NCBI GenBank assembly: GCA_028285085.1
Contig: JANQQI010000104.1
Span: forward strand, 1 to 64,000
Direction of reading: 5' to 3'
Source: Saprospiraceae bacterium
GTDB lineage: Bacteria > Bacteroidota > Bacteroidia > Chitinophagales > Saprospiraceae
Length of the DNA: 64,000 nt
Shown here in pieces: positions 17,488 through 26,978 of the stretch. The notes under the pieces are model-generated. The model saw only the letters and a list, made by a program, of their open reading frames with translations. It did no database searches and was not told the DNA's origin. Numbering within the stretch: the first letter of the stretch is position 1; every line of letters begins with the position of its first letter. The position numbers and the translations under genes were made by a program.

Positions 17488-17997
17488 ATGTTTGCTAATT
17501 TTTACATCTTTTTCCTCGTTGCACTCATCCCTCTTTTGGTTGGTGGGATTTATTATGGCCCTTTGTTCAAAAGCGCTTGGATGAAAGTCAATGGATTTAC
17601 CGAGGAGTCGCTCAAGGGGGCGAACATGGGCGTCATATTTGGATTGACCTATCTATTTGGTCTGATGGCCGCCTTCTTCTTGACTAGTGTCGTCATCCAC
17701 CAAACACACATTTTTTCCATGCTATTGCCCGAAGTTGGTGAAGCTGGTAGTGTCACTCAAGAAGCCTTCAAAGGATTAATGGGCGAGTATGGTGGTCGGT
17801 ATCGATCATTTGGACACGGTGCTCTACACGCTGGTGTGATGGCTATATTTCTAGTCCTACCGATTCTAGCCGTTGTATCTTTATTTGAGCGCCGGGGATG
17901 GAAATACATTTTCATCCATTTGGGCTATTGGTTTATCACCTTGGCTCTAATGGGAGGAGCCATTTGCCAGTTCATAGAATACACACCTGTGCAATAA
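17488..17997 (+). CDS. DUF1761-family membrane protein, second of a tandem pair
   Basis: This is a 169-residue paralogue of the upstream gene; the true start is ATG 17488. The open frame extends back to 17383 but without resemblance to the family. Starting at 17488 the first ten residues (MFANFYIFFL) match the start of the paralogue (MPTNFYLYFL). The same four membrane segments and the motifs GPLFKSAWMKV, GANMGVIFGLTYL, HGALHAG and LFERRGWKY are present. The function is unknown. The 184-bp gap between the copies suggests that each may have its own promoter. Confidence 0.8.
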   Translation: MFANFYIFFLVALIPLLVGGIYYGPLFKSAWMKVNGFTEESLKGANMGVIFGLTYLFGLMAAFFLTSVVIHQTHIFSMLLPEVGEAGSVTQEAFKGLMGEYGGRYRSFGHGALHAGVMAIFLVLPILAVVSLFERRGWKYIFIHLGYWFITLALMGGAICQFIEYTPVQ

Positions 17998-18010
17998 TTC
18001 ACAATTGGCT

Positions 18011-19066
18011 TTACCAATTCGAGATGCTTTGGGTAAAATCTTTACGCAATAAGAGGTGAATATGGGTTAAGACGATCTCTCCCATCGTTTGACAACTCAG
18101 AAAAACATCTGCCTTATGGTGATAGGCTAGTTCTTCCTTGAGTTGCTGAACTTTAGTAGGGCTCGATATTTCATCTTGGATCATCACGTCAAAAAGCGAT
18201 TCAAATTGCTCTTTAGATGCCTTAACACGTGCAGCGATCAAGGCCCGTTCTTCTAGTTGATATTGTCGAACGGTTTCGGGGGTCATATGGTCGAATCCGA
18301 GGAAGATAATGGGGTTGTTTTCTTTAAAATACTGTGGCAAATAGAAGCTTTTTCGTCCCTCGTAAGACTGTTGATCAAAATCAATGGCCCGCATGCGATA
18401 CTGATTACCTTCAATATCCGGGGTAATGTCAATCACATAATTATAGGCCCGCATGTCGCCAAGCAGCCGCACAAAACAGCGCTCGTTGAACTTGACAAAT
18501 TCCTTGGCCATGCGAATTTGGTTGAAGGTAGAATCCTGGAGATTTTTACTCATAAAATCATCTCCGGGTATTCCCGCAATATGCTCCTCTATAAGCGTAT
18601 CTTCATCTACCAGATACATCACGTGATTGGGTGAAAGTAAATCTTCTAACTCCAGTCCGTACACCCGACTAGCGTCTGCTTTTTTAATATAAAAATGATC
18701 GTAATTATCGTTTAAACGGTTAATAATCCGAATACGAAAGGGCTTAGTATTACCAAAAGTACAGTAGTCGACCCGAGCCACATCCAAATGCTCAATAACG
18801 TCCATATCTCCGTCCGTTTTCAAAAGCGCGTAGATATGCGTCAAGGAATGGTATAGCTCTTCCCGATCGGATTCTTGATAGTAGACAGTCTCCCAATAGG
18901 TATTTTCGCCCGCCTGATTTAGTAGTTCTGTGGAGGCTGTATAACGCAGGAGATCTTCGTAACGTACTGGCAAGTCTGCTGTCCGATTGTGGCTACTTAG
19001 ATAGGCTCTGAATCCGTCACTAATGGGATAAAAGACCTTTTTTTTCGAGGGTTTATTGCCTTGCAT
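18011..19066 (-). CDS. Uncharacterised protein with protein-kinase/APH-like signature
   Basis: This 351-residue soluble protein shows no confident family match by eye. The middle has the order of motifs found in kinase-fold proteins: HFYIKKA with Lys128/129 (beta-3 lysine), LIEEHIAGIPG (158-168) resembling a hinge, GDMRAYNYVID with Asp204 and Asn209 (catalytic loop D-x4-N), and RAIDFDQ with Asp229 (DFG-like aspartate). If this is right, the N-terminal 120 residues and the C-terminal 90 residues are extra. The gene is convergent with the second DUF1761 gene (13-bp gap) and has 245 bp of AT-rich DNA upstream. The kinase assignment is my inference. A non-catalytic remnant is possible. Confidence 0.6.
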   Translation of the reverse strand: MQGNKPSKKKVFYPISDGFRAYLSSHNRTADLPVRYEDLLRYTASTELLNQAGENTYWETVYYQESDREELYHSLTHIYALLKTDGDMDVIEHLDVARVDYCTFGNTKPFRIRIINRLNDNYDHFYIKKADASRVYGLELEDLLSPNHVMYLVDEDTLIEEHIAGIPGDDFMSKNLQDSTFNQIRMAKEFVKFNERCFVRLLGDMRAYNYVIDITPDIEGNQYRMRAIDFDQQSYEGRKSFYLPQYFKENNPIIFLGFDHMTPETVRQYQLEERALIAARVKASKEQFESLFDVMIQDEISSPTKVQQLKEELAYHHKADVFLSCQTMGEIVLTHIHLLLRKDFTQSISNW

Positions 19067-19311
19067 ACGGTTTTCTACGGTTAGTTGGTGATTTTGATTT
19101 GTAGAAATACTGATATAACCAAAAATTATAAGATATTAAAGTAATTAGATCTAAATAAGCAGTTTGACGGAATTATCGATACGCCATTTTTCTAAAAATT
19201 CAAAAATGACTTCACTACTTCCATTTAGTCAGTTTTTTCAATAATTTTTTAAATTTAAAATTGCTTATTGATAATTTCTTTTCGTCTCTTACCCAAAATT
19301 AAGGAATACCC

Positions 19312-20295
19312 ATGCGTATAAAGAAACGCTTTCTGATCCCGGCGGTTATTATCGCCGTCTACGCCTTTGGCCCTCGAAAAGATTTTCAGCCCATTGATAG
19401 CACACCCAGCCAGTTGAACATGCCATTGACAGATTTGACCGCGTGGGTTACCGCTAAAGATGCCAATGTCTCCGATCTCAAACCTGACAATGAGACGCGA
19501 CTCATCTGGGCGGATTCGGTTCGACAGACGCCTTACAGTGTGGTCTATTTACACGGTTTTTCGGCTAGTCCGATGGAAGGTAATCCCGTGCATATCGAAT
19601 TTGCGGAACGCTACGGATGCAATCTTTATATTCCTCGCCTACCTCAGCATGGTATTTCCAATCCGGAGACGTTCAGTGATCTCGAGCCAGCGGAGCTTAT
19701 CAACGCGGCTAAAGAAGCCGTTGCCGTGGGGCAGCTCATTGGCGAAAAAGTCATTCTGATGTCTTGCTCAACGGGGAGCACCTTGTCGCTTTATCTGGCC
19801 AGCGAAACACCCGATGATATTGAGGCTTTGATCATGTTCGCCCCCAATATCGATCTACACAACAATGCCACCGAACTACTCACCATGCCTTGGGGGCCAC
19901 AGCTCGCCCAAGTGCTAGTCGGCAAATATCGCTCGCTGGATGGCTTAATCGGAACGCCAAAAGCCCAGTATACGACCGTAAAATATCGAAGCGAAGGCCT
20001 TATCGCTTTAAAAGCATTGATTGAATCCACGATGACCGAAGACGTTCTGAAAAAGGTCAAACAGCCCTTCTTCATTGGCTATTATTACGAAGATGACGAA
20101 CATTGTGACCAAGTCATTTCCATCGATAAGATCAAATGGTTCGAAAGCATCGCCGCTACGCCCGCCGAACAAAAAAGAGTGGTTCCTATTCCGGGGGCAA
20201 AAACACACGTTATTCCTTCAGGTTTACATTCGAAAGATATTCCGGGTTTGCAGAAAGCGGTCTATAGTTTTACGGAAGAAGTACTGGGATTATAA
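19312..20295 (+). CDS. Alpha/beta hydrolase with N-terminal membrane/signal segment
   Basis: This 327-residue protein has a short hydrophobic N-terminus after four basic residues (KKRFLIPAVIIAVYAFG), so it is exported or membrane anchored. The hydrolase core shows VVYLHGFSASPMEGNP (oxyanion-hole loop, about 77-92), the nucleophile elbow MSCSTGS with Ser154 (the first glycine of GxSxG is replaced by serine), an acidic YYEDDEHCDQV segment and a C-terminal histidine in KTHVIPS or GLHS. It most likely hydrolyses an ester or acyl substrate in the periplasm. It is convergent with the HlyD-like gene, 14 bp away. Confidence 0.82.
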   Translation: MRIKKRFLIPAVIIAVYAFGPRKDFQPIDSTPSQLNMPLTDLTAWVTAKDANVSDLKPDNETRLIWADSVRQTPYSVVYLHGFSASPMEGNPVHIEFAERYGCNLYIPRLPQHGISNPETFSDLEPAELINAAKEAVAVGQLIGEKVILMSCSTGSTLSLYLASETPDDIEALIMFAPNIDLHNNATELLTMPWGPQLAQVLVGKYRSLDGLIGTPKAQYTTVKYRSEGLIALKALIESTMTEDVLKKVKQPFFIGYYYEDDEHCDQVISIDKIKWFESIAATPAEQKRVVPIPGAKTHVIPSGLHSKDIPGLQKAVYSFTEEVLGL

Positions 20296-20309
20296 AACGT
20301 GATGAAGCT

Positions 20310-21608
20310 TTAATAATCTTCGGCAAAAGCAAAAATGCCTTCAAATAAACGCTGTAGGAGTCGTCGTTCTCGAGTAATAATCTCTGCCGTCCCCTGCATT
20401 TCCTGAGTAAAAGGAATGGATTGATCGTAGCTGGTGATCAGCGTTTTGGGTACACTGACTTGCAAGTTATAGACATCATCTTTGGGAATAATATCTTTTT
20501 GCTGTACCTCTCCACGTAACACGCCATATTCTCGGTACGGAAAGCTTTTGAGTTTAATAATCACGACCTGTCCGGTATCCACCTTGCCGGCACCAACTAA
20601 TGGCAGTTTCACCCTGCCAAAGATATCTCCTTGCCCTGGGGGAACAATTGTCAGCATCACCTCTCCGGCCCGCACAAATTGTTGCTCGCTAGAAAAAGTC
20701 TCATAGAAGGTCACTTGCCCGCTCGCAGGCGCGTAAATCAGATATTGCTCCCGCCACTGCTCAATCCGACTCAAGAGTTTGCTGACATCCTCTTCCAATA
20801 AGCTGAGCAATTTAGCATTGGACTGTCCACTTTGCTGTTGGATGGTCTCAATTTCGTCACGCTGTTCTTCGATTTGAATCTTGATGGCGACAATACCCGT
20901 TTCCACATTTTTCAATTCTGTTTGTGCGCTCGTACGTGTTGCAATAGCTTTCTCCAACTGGCCCGAATATTTCTCGGGATTTGTGCTGTAGTTTTTTTGA
21001 ATGCGCTTAATCTCGCGATTGGCTAAATTGATACGCTCCTGGATGTCTGGTTCTTTCGTCTCTTCTAACTCAATACTTTTTTCGTAACGTTTGATCTGCG
21101 CTTGCTTTTGCCGAATACGCTGACGATCAAAATCTGAGGCAGAACCAAGCAGATAATCATCATAATGCCGAAGGAATTCAGCATAAACCTCTTCTAAAGG
21201 TCCAAGCTGTAAACTACGATCCGGGCGAAAAGATCGCAAACTGGAGACACTGATCGGGATTAGGTCTTCCTCCAGTTGTCGCTCCAGCAATTCCATATCG
21301 TTACGCTGCGCCGGATTTTCCAAAATGAGTAAGAGTTCACCTTTTTGGACATCTTGATTTTCTGCGACCTTGACTTCAGCTATTCTTGCTGGAATTTCGG
21401 CAACCACATCAACTGGCGGAGTGGCCGTGGTAATCGTAATCGGTGCTTCAATCACATCGGGATAGCGAATGAAATAGCTTACAAAGATGAGTACACAAAA
21501 AGCAAGAAATGCCGTCAAAGTACCCCAACGTACGATCCAACGTGGTGGCTTACCGAGGATTTCCTGAATTTCCTCGCTGCGGATTTCTATGTTTTCGTGT
21601 GCTTCCAG
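20310..21608 (-). CDS. HlyD-family periplasmic adaptor of a peptide/bacteriocin exporter
   Basis: This is the membrane-fusion protein of an ABC export system: one N-terminal membrane helix, a lipoyl-type half-motif (VVAEIPARIAEVKVAENQDVQKGELLLIL), a long coiled-coil hairpin, the second half-motif (LIYAPASGQVTF), and a C-terminal beta-barrel ending. The first ATG/GTG/TTG in frame is TTG 21518, but the 30 codons before it encode a segment conserved in homologues (EIRSEEIQEILG, then KPPRWIVRWGT). Only CTG 21608 lies between that segment and the in-frame TAA at 21614-21612, so I place the start at CTG 21608 (432 residues). The gene is 48 nt downstream of the C39-peptidase transporter gene and surely works with it. 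Confidence 0.88.
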   Translation of the reverse strand: MEAHENIEIRSEEIQEILGKPPRWIVRWGTLTAFLAFCVLIFVSYFIRYPDVIEAPITITTATPPVDVVAEIPARIAEVKVAENQDVQKGELLLILENPAQRNDMELLERQLEEDLIPISVSSLRSFRPDRSLQLGPLEEVYAEFLRHYDDYLLGSASDFDRQRIRQKQAQIKRYEKSIELEETKEPDIQERINLANREIKRIQKNYSTNPEKYSGQLEKAIATRTSAQTELKNVETGIVAIKIQIEEQRDEIETIQQQSGQSNAKLLSLLEEDVSKLLSRIEQWREQYLIYAPASGQVTFYETFSSEQQFVRAGEVMLTIVPPGQGDIFGRVKLPLVGAGKVDTGQVVIIKLKSFPYREYGVLRGEVQQKDIIPKDDVYNLQVSVPKTLITSYDQSIPFTQEMQGTAEIITRERRLLQRLFEGIFAFAEDY

Positions 21609-21656
21609 TTTTTAAATAGATTTTTAATAAATCAATTCGTTGTGTAAAAGTACAAA

Positions 21657-23846
21657 CTAGTATCCGAGTTCAAGCTGGTTTTTGATCAAGCGATAGTAGC
21701 TACCTCCTAAATTGACCAAGCGTTCATGTGTTCCTTGCTCGATGATTCGGCCTTGATCCAAAACAATGATATGATCAGCGTTACGTACGGTGCTTAATCG
21801 ATGTGCGACGACCACCACGGTCTTTCCTTCGAAGTAGGATTCCAGATTTTCCATAATCTGCCGCTCGTTATTCGAATCCAAAGCATTCGTTGCCTCATCA
21901 AAAAAGAAGTAAGCCGGATCTTTATAAATAGCGCGCGCAATCAATAATCGCTGCCGTTGTCCCTGGCTCAAGCCCATACCTTCCTGGCCGATTTTGGTAT
22001 TGTATCCCAAGGGTAAAGACTCTATAAAATCCTGAATGTTAGCCAATTTCACGGCCTTCAACAAGCGTTTTTTATCTACAATATCATCTCCTAATGCAAT
22101 ATTACGAGCAATGGATTCACTGAAAATATAACCATCCTGCAGGACGGCACCGCAGCGGTTTCGCCACATTCGAATTTGAAAATTCTGCAATTGAATATCG
22201 CCGAGCTTCACATTCCCTTCGGTAGGAGGATAGAAGTTGAGTAGTAGTTTGAGTAAAGTTGTTTTACCACTCCCACTCGTACCAACAATGGCGGTCGTTT
22301 TACCTTGCGGGATCAACAAATTGATCTCGCTCAATACCCAGGGAGAGTGTGGTCCGCCGTATTGAAAACTAACGTCTTCTAGTTGTAAATCCCCGTTTTC
22401 GGGCAAAATTGTGATTTTATCCGTTCCTGAAGATTCATCCTCGCGTTGATGGATATCGTTCATCCGCTCCAGGCTAATGCGTGCATCCTGAACGGCCCGG
22501 ATGAATTCGATAATCTGTTCGACGGGACCATTCAATTGTCCAATGATGTATTGAATAGCGACGAGCATCCCCAAAGTCATTTGCCCTTCTACCACCGCCC
22601 GTGCAGCGACAAAAGAAATGAGAATGTTTTTGGATTCATTTAAAAAACGAGCGCCGGAGCGCTGCCATTGATCCACAGCTAAATAACGCGCGCTCACACG
22701 GTACAGCCGCGCCTGAATTCGTTCCCACTGCCATCGTTTATACTTCTCCGCATTGTGTAGCTTGATATCCTCAATCCCTTGCACCATTTGCATCAGGGAA
22801 CTCTGGTTTGCCGCCAGTTGATCAAATCTTTTATAGTCTAACTCTTTTCTTCTTTTTAAAAAATATAAAACCCAAATCAAGTACAGCAGACTACCGACCA
22901 GAAAAATGATCAAAATAACCGGATCGAAATAGAATAAAACAACGCCAAAGATGACGAAGGTAAAAGCCGAAAAGATTGCCGTTAAAGTGGTCGAGGTCAG
23001 TAATTGCTCCACCCGTTGATGATCACTAATTCGCTGCATGATATCACCGCTCATACGGGTATCAAAAAAGCGAATCGGCTGGCGAAGTAGTTTCACCAAA
23101 AAATCTGAAATGAGGTTAATGTTGACCCTGACGCCAAGGTGAAGCAAAATCCACGAACGTAGAGATTCTACTAAGGTCTGGCTAAAGAACAGCACCGCGT
23201 AAGCGATAAACATGATAATGATGAAATTGGCGTCGCTCAGGGATATCCCGATATCGACGACCGCCTTCATGACAAAAGGGATGCACAATTGAAGAATACT
23301 CCCGAAAAATAAGCCTAAACCCAGTTGAAAAAGGAGTTTACGATGCTTGCGGAAGTAGGATAAAATATAGCTTAAGCTGGATTTATCGACCTCTTGATCG
23401 TCCGTAGCGTAAAAATCGGGCGTTGTTTCGAGCAATAAGAGCACCCCTACGCCTTTCCCTTCGTACTGATCACTAATCCAGCCTTCTTCGAATTCTTTAC
23501 GCGTCATTTTGAAGACACCAGCGGCCGGATCACCTACCCAAACGTGTTTCTTGTTGGCCTTAAAGACCACTACAAAATGCGACTGCCGCCAAAATGCAAT
23601 ACACGGCAAGGGGATATCATCAATCAGTCGATCGTAATCAATTTTTACCCCAAGAGAATGTATCCCAATCGCTTCAGCTGCATCACTAATCCCCATGAGA
23701 GATACCCCCTGACGATCTACGAACGTCAACTCCCTTAAATGTTCGAGCGAATAGTAGCGACCATGATAGCGCGCAATCATGCGCAAGCAGGCAGCTCCAC
23801 AATCCGTCTCGTCGTGTTGTTTGTAAAATGGAAAATTATTGGGCAT
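21657..23846 (-). CDS. Peptidase C39-containing ABC transporter (PCAT), bacteriocin/peptide exporter
   Basis: This 729-residue protein has three modules. An N-terminal C39 cysteine peptidase has Cys16 in DETDCGAACL, His90 in SHFVVVF and Asp106 in VGDPAAG. A six-helix exporter membrane domain spans about residues 165-460. The C-terminal ABC ATPase has Walker A GTSGSGKT (near 521-528), signature LSQGQRQR and Walker B YFFFDEATNALD. Such transporters cut a double-glycine leader from a small peptide and export it. The HlyD-type adaptor is 48 nt downstream. I could not find a convincing double-glycine precursor gene in the flanking gaps, so the cargo is encoded elsewhere or is atypical. Confidence 0.94.
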   Translation of the reverse strand: MPNNFPFYKQHDETDCGAACLRMIARYHGRYYSLEHLRELTFVDRQGVSLMGISDAAEAIGIHSLGVKIDYDRLIDDIPLPCIAFWRQSHFVVVFKANKKHVWVGDPAAGVFKMTRKEFEEGWISDQYEGKGVGVLLLLETTPDFYATDDQEVDKSSLSYILSYFRKHRKLLFQLGLGLFFGSILQLCIPFVMKAVVDIGISLSDANFIIIMFIAYAVLFFSQTLVESLRSWILLHLGVRVNINLISDFLVKLLRQPIRFFDTRMSGDIMQRISDHQRVEQLLTSTTLTAIFSAFTFVIFGVVLFYFDPVILIIFLVGSLLYLIWVLYFLKRRKELDYKRFDQLAANQSSLMQMVQGIEDIKLHNAEKYKRWQWERIQARLYRVSARYLAVDQWQRSGARFLNESKNILISFVAARAVVEGQMTLGMLVAIQYIIGQLNGPVEQIIEFIRAVQDARISLERMNDIHQREDESSGTDKITILPENGDLQLEDVSFQYGGPHSPWVLSEINLLIPQGKTTAIVGTSGSGKTTLLKLLLNFYPPTEGNVKLGDIQLQNFQIRMWRNRCGAVLQDGYIFSESIARNIALGDDIVDKKRLLKAVKLANIQDFIESLPLGYNTKIGQEGMGLSQGQRQRLLIARAIYKDPAYFFFDEATNALDSNNERQIMENLESYFEGKTVVVVAHRLSTVRNADHIIVLDQGRIIEQGTHERLVNLGGSYYRLIKNQLELGY

Positions 23847-24090
23847 CGGCTGTATTCCGCTTTTCTAAACCATTAGATTAAGTAAATGCTAATGGGTTGT
23901 TCTTCATCGGTGGCGCAGTTCGAGGGAATGAAATGCTTTAGAAGATCATTTCATCGACGATGCCGCTTGCAACAGGATTTTGAGTGTTTTCCTGTGTCGG
24001 ACAGCATATTAAAACAAACCACAATATTTATACCGTATTCTTGATTTGCTCGGGTATGGTAGGCATTTCAAGATAAACGGTAGAATCGGT

Positions 24091-24933
24091 TTAAGATGCG
24101 TTTTTTTCTAATATTTTATTCATCCAATCAATTGTATAATCAAAAATCTGCTCGCGTATATTTTCATTGTGAATTTCGTGGTACAAATCATCCCAGATTT
24201 TAAGGTCTACAGCACTTGTGATTCGACTCGCGAAATCTGAAGTGGCTTGGGGATTCGTAATTTGATCTCCTCCACCGTGTTGTAAAAGAACCGGGCAAGA
24301 CAAAACGCCACGAAAAGCTTCCAATACCTTTGATGCCTCCAGCATTTCGATCCCCATCCTTGCACTGACCCGGTCGTGCACCAAGGGATCATTTTTGTAT
24401 TTCTGCACTTCGTCTTCGATCCTTGAAATATGCGAAGCATCCAAGCCATTTCCCTGGGTATACCCCGGAAAGATATTATTGATCAGTCGCGCGAAAGCTA
24501 ATAACAAAGCCGGAGGCGACTGCCCCAATTTAATCCAAGGACCAGTAGCAATCGTTCCAGCTAATTTGGCCTGATTGCTAATCAAGTAGTTCAATACGAG
24601 ATTCCCGCCCATGCTGTGACCGTACAAAAAGATCGGATGCTCCGGATATCTGGCCTCCGTTTGCTGCAGCAAAGTCTTAACCTCTTCCTGCAGCAGCGCA
24701 TAACTCGGACAATGCCCCTTTGGGCCTTCGGATCGCCCGTGTCCTCTTCGATCATAAGCTACCGTGGCAAAACCATGATCGTGAAAATAAGCAATAACGT
24801 GCTCGTAGCGATCCATGTGCTCCCCAAGTCCGTGTACTAGGGCAATAACACCCTTTGGCGATGAGTGCGCCCAATTTTTAGCTTCTATCTTTAAGCCATC
24901 ACTGGTTTGCCAACTAAAATTTTCTGTTTTCAA
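24091..24933 (-). CDS. Alpha/beta hydrolase, monoacylglycerol-lipase type (serine aminopeptidase S33)
   Basis: This 280-residue cytoplasmic protein is of the Hydrolase_4 / monoglyceride-lipase group. The motifs are ALVHGLGEHMDRYEHV (oxyanion loop, from 31), YDRRGHGRSEGPKGH (60-74), nucleophile elbow YGHSMGGN with Ser107, catalytic Asp in HGGGDQIT and His in DDLYHEIHNE. Length and motif spacing are normal. It probably cleaves monoacylglycerols or other lysolipids. It is monocistronic: 244 bp separate it from the exporter gene and 93 bp from the OmpA-like gene, both on the same strand. Confidence 0.9.
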   Translation of the reverse strand: MKTENFSWQTSDGLKIEAKNWAHSSPKGVIALVHGLGEHMDRYEHVIAYFHDHGFATVAYDRRGHGRSEGPKGHCPSYALLQEEVKTLLQQTEARYPEHPIFLYGHSMGGNLVLNYLISNQAKLAGTIATGPWIKLGQSPPALLLAFARLINNIFPGYTQGNGLDASHISRIEDEVQKYKNDPLVHDRVSARMGIEMLEASKVLEAFRGVLSCPVLLQHGGGDQITNPQATSDFASRITSAVDLKIWDDLYHEIHNENIREQIFDYTIDWMNKILEKNAS

Positions 24934-25026
24934 TGTCGTTGGTTTTTATCGTTGCAGCCGCTGAAATTAGTAATTATTTGTCAAAACATCGTCCGAAACT
25001 TTGGTAAACAACCTTGCTGGCAGCAC

Positions 25027-26769
25027 CTAGTTTCGGTAAAGTCGCTTACCATTTTTATAGCGAACCACTTTGGCATGAGGATATGCTTCCGCATCGATAG
25101 AACGGAGGAATTTGTTGGCGCTGCGCCAGTCCGCAAAAGGACCAAACAAGTAGGCATGAGTTCCCTCTTTGGTCAGTTCTTGTGTAATTTCATCATGACG
25201 GCTAAAGATTTCGTGGCTTGCCGATAGCTGGTTCGTACTCGTATAAAATTCAACCATGTAGCCACTAAAATCGTTGGACAAAGTCGAGAGTTGGTTAGTA
25301 GTAGAAGTTAATAACTTGTCCGATTCGTTACTTGTTTTACGGTCACGGTTTTTTAATAAGGGTTGATCTGGTTGCTGGTAATCTTTTTTATTGCTCGGCT
25401 TTGAAGTGGCTTCTTTTTTCTCGTTCTCATTGGGTGAGTCGTTAACTGAAATTTCAATCCCCGATTTCGATCTTAGAGTGTCCGTTTCAATCACATTCGG
25501 TTGATCCACATTAGGGGGTGTAGTTCTTTGATTCAGGCTATCTAAAGTTGTTTTTTTCTCTTGCTGCTCCAATTGTGTGGCAATTTCCTCGGGAAGTTCT
25601 TCGCCCGCAGCGACTCGAACGACCTCTTGATTTTCTAATTCAGCAAGTAGTTTATCAAATTGCTCACCCTGAATGATTTCCGCTAGCGTTTTCGCATCAT
25701 TCGGATCTTCTTTTGAACGGCCCGTCACCTTTAATTCCGTACGGCGATTCTTCACGTGCTCACTTTCATCGCATTTTACGCCATTTTTGCAATGATTTAC
25801 GATTTGTGACTCCCCATACCCTTTGGCTTGAATGCGGATAGAGTCAATTTCGCCCTTCTTTATGATATAATTCACGGCGGCCTCAGCACGCTTTTCGGAT
25901 AAGCGCATGTTATAGGCATCCTTTCCTCGTGCATCCGTGTGTGATCCTAACTCTACAAGTAAGGTCGGATTATCTTTCAACAAGACGATTAATTGATCCA
26001 AAACCTTTTTAGCGGCCGTTTTGATTCGGGCACTATTTTTATCGTAATAGATGTTTTTAACCTCAAATCCCTTATTGATTTCAATTGGCTGTAATTCAAC
26101 ATTAGCAAGTAATGTTCCCATATTGTGCCCTTCCGTTAAGACATCAGATACGCCAGGCCGAACCTCTCCAACACCATCAAAACACAGAATACACCCTTCA
26201 ACATTAACGTAGGCTTCCATTCGCTTGGTGAAAAATCCCTTTTTACGAATCATGATCGTATAATGATTCCCATCTTCGAAATGGCATTTGAAGGTTGGCT
26301 CCGGATGATCTTTCAAGGATAGGACTTGTTCTTCTTTGGTATTGTTATACACCTCGATCCAGGCACCGGAGATGGCGTCAGTGGGATTATTTTTCTTACG
26401 CTTCTCAGCAATCGTAACGTCGAATACATAGCCTGGTTTGCGGCGCATCTCCATTTTCAAAAACAGCTGTTCACCCGCCTTACGACCAATGGTAGATACG
26501 GCATCCTGGCGTGTTTCGAAAATATCCTTATTCGCAATGATCGTGAATTCCCCGTTTGTCGGCAATTCCACTTCAAACATCCCGTCCCGATTGCTTGCGG
26601 TCGTTAGGACCGGTTCATCCGCTCGATTAAGTACTTGGATTTGAACCAGATTGAGATAACCTCGGTTATTTTCTTCGAAAACATAGCCGGTCAGTTTGAC
26701 GGTCTGAGCAGTTAACTGCCAGCCAAGGAAGAAGAGGAAAAAGCAAAGGATTACTTTTAGCTTTCTCAT
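25027..26769 (-). CDS. OmpA-family envelope protein with C-terminal SPOR domain
   Basis: This 580-residue protein has a signal peptide (MRKLKVILCFFLFFLGWQLTAQ), a carboxypeptidase-regulatory-like beta domain (about 23-110), a second beta domain with two cysteines, and an OmpA_C peptidoglycan-binding domain (about 238-355: YYDKNSARI, GSHTDARGKDAYNMRLSEKRAEAAVNYI, NRRTELKV). A low-complexity Glu/Lys/Ser/Asn linker follows, and an SPOR domain ends the protein (about 500-580: YMVEFYTSTNQL onward). SPOR domains bind denuded glycan strands, so two independent peptidoglycan-binding modules are present. It likely ties the outer membrane to the wall. A minus-strand TAAATTTG at 26861-26854 may be its -7 element. 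Confidence 0.9.
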   Translation of the reverse strand: MRKLKVILCFFLFFLGWQLTAQTVKLTGYVFEENNRGYLNLVQIQVLNRADEPVLTTASNRDGMFEVELPTNGEFTIIANKDIFETRQDAVSTIGRKAGEQLFLKMEMRRKPGYVFDVTIAEKRKKNNPTDAISGAWIEVYNNTKEEQVLSLKDHPEPTFKCHFEDGNHYTIMIRKKGFFTKRMEAYVNVEGCILCFDGVGEVRPGVSDVLTEGHNMGTLLANVELQPIEINKGFEVKNIYYDKNSARIKTAAKKVLDQLIVLLKDNPTLLVELGSHTDARGKDAYNMRLSEKRAEAAVNYIIKKGEIDSIRIQAKGYGESQIVNHCKNGVKCDESEHVKNRRTELKVTGRSKEDPNDAKTLAEIIQGEQFDKLLAELENQEVVRVAAGEELPEEIATQLEQQEKKTTLDSLNQRTTPPNVDQPNVIETDTLRSKSGIEISVNDSPNENEKKEATSKPSNKKDYQQPDQPLLKNRDRKTSNESDKLLTSTTNQLSTLSNDFSGYMVEFYTSTNQLSASHEIFSRHDEITQELTKEGTHAYLFGPFADWRSANKFLRSIDAEAYPHAKVVRYKNGKRLYRN

Positions 26770-26978
26770 AAATTTTGTTTTATTGTCAAAAGTTGTGTGT
26801 AATGTTTGGAATCAGGTTATCAGATCATCAATTACAAACATTGTTCCTCGGGGCAAATTTAGTGAACTCTCCCAAGCTTTCAGAAACAGTAAAATGCGGA
26901 CAGTTATCATTGAAACATGTTCCAGCCACTAGCTGTCTATCATTTGGGAAAGTTTAGAATTGTAAAGTTATAAAAAAC

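Noticed and set aside
23847..24090. Bacteriocin or GG-leader peptide genes near the C39 exporter
   Set aside because: Only frames of 9-18 residues without a double-glycine leader are present (for example one starting MLSDTGKHSKSCC); they are too short and unlike known leaders.
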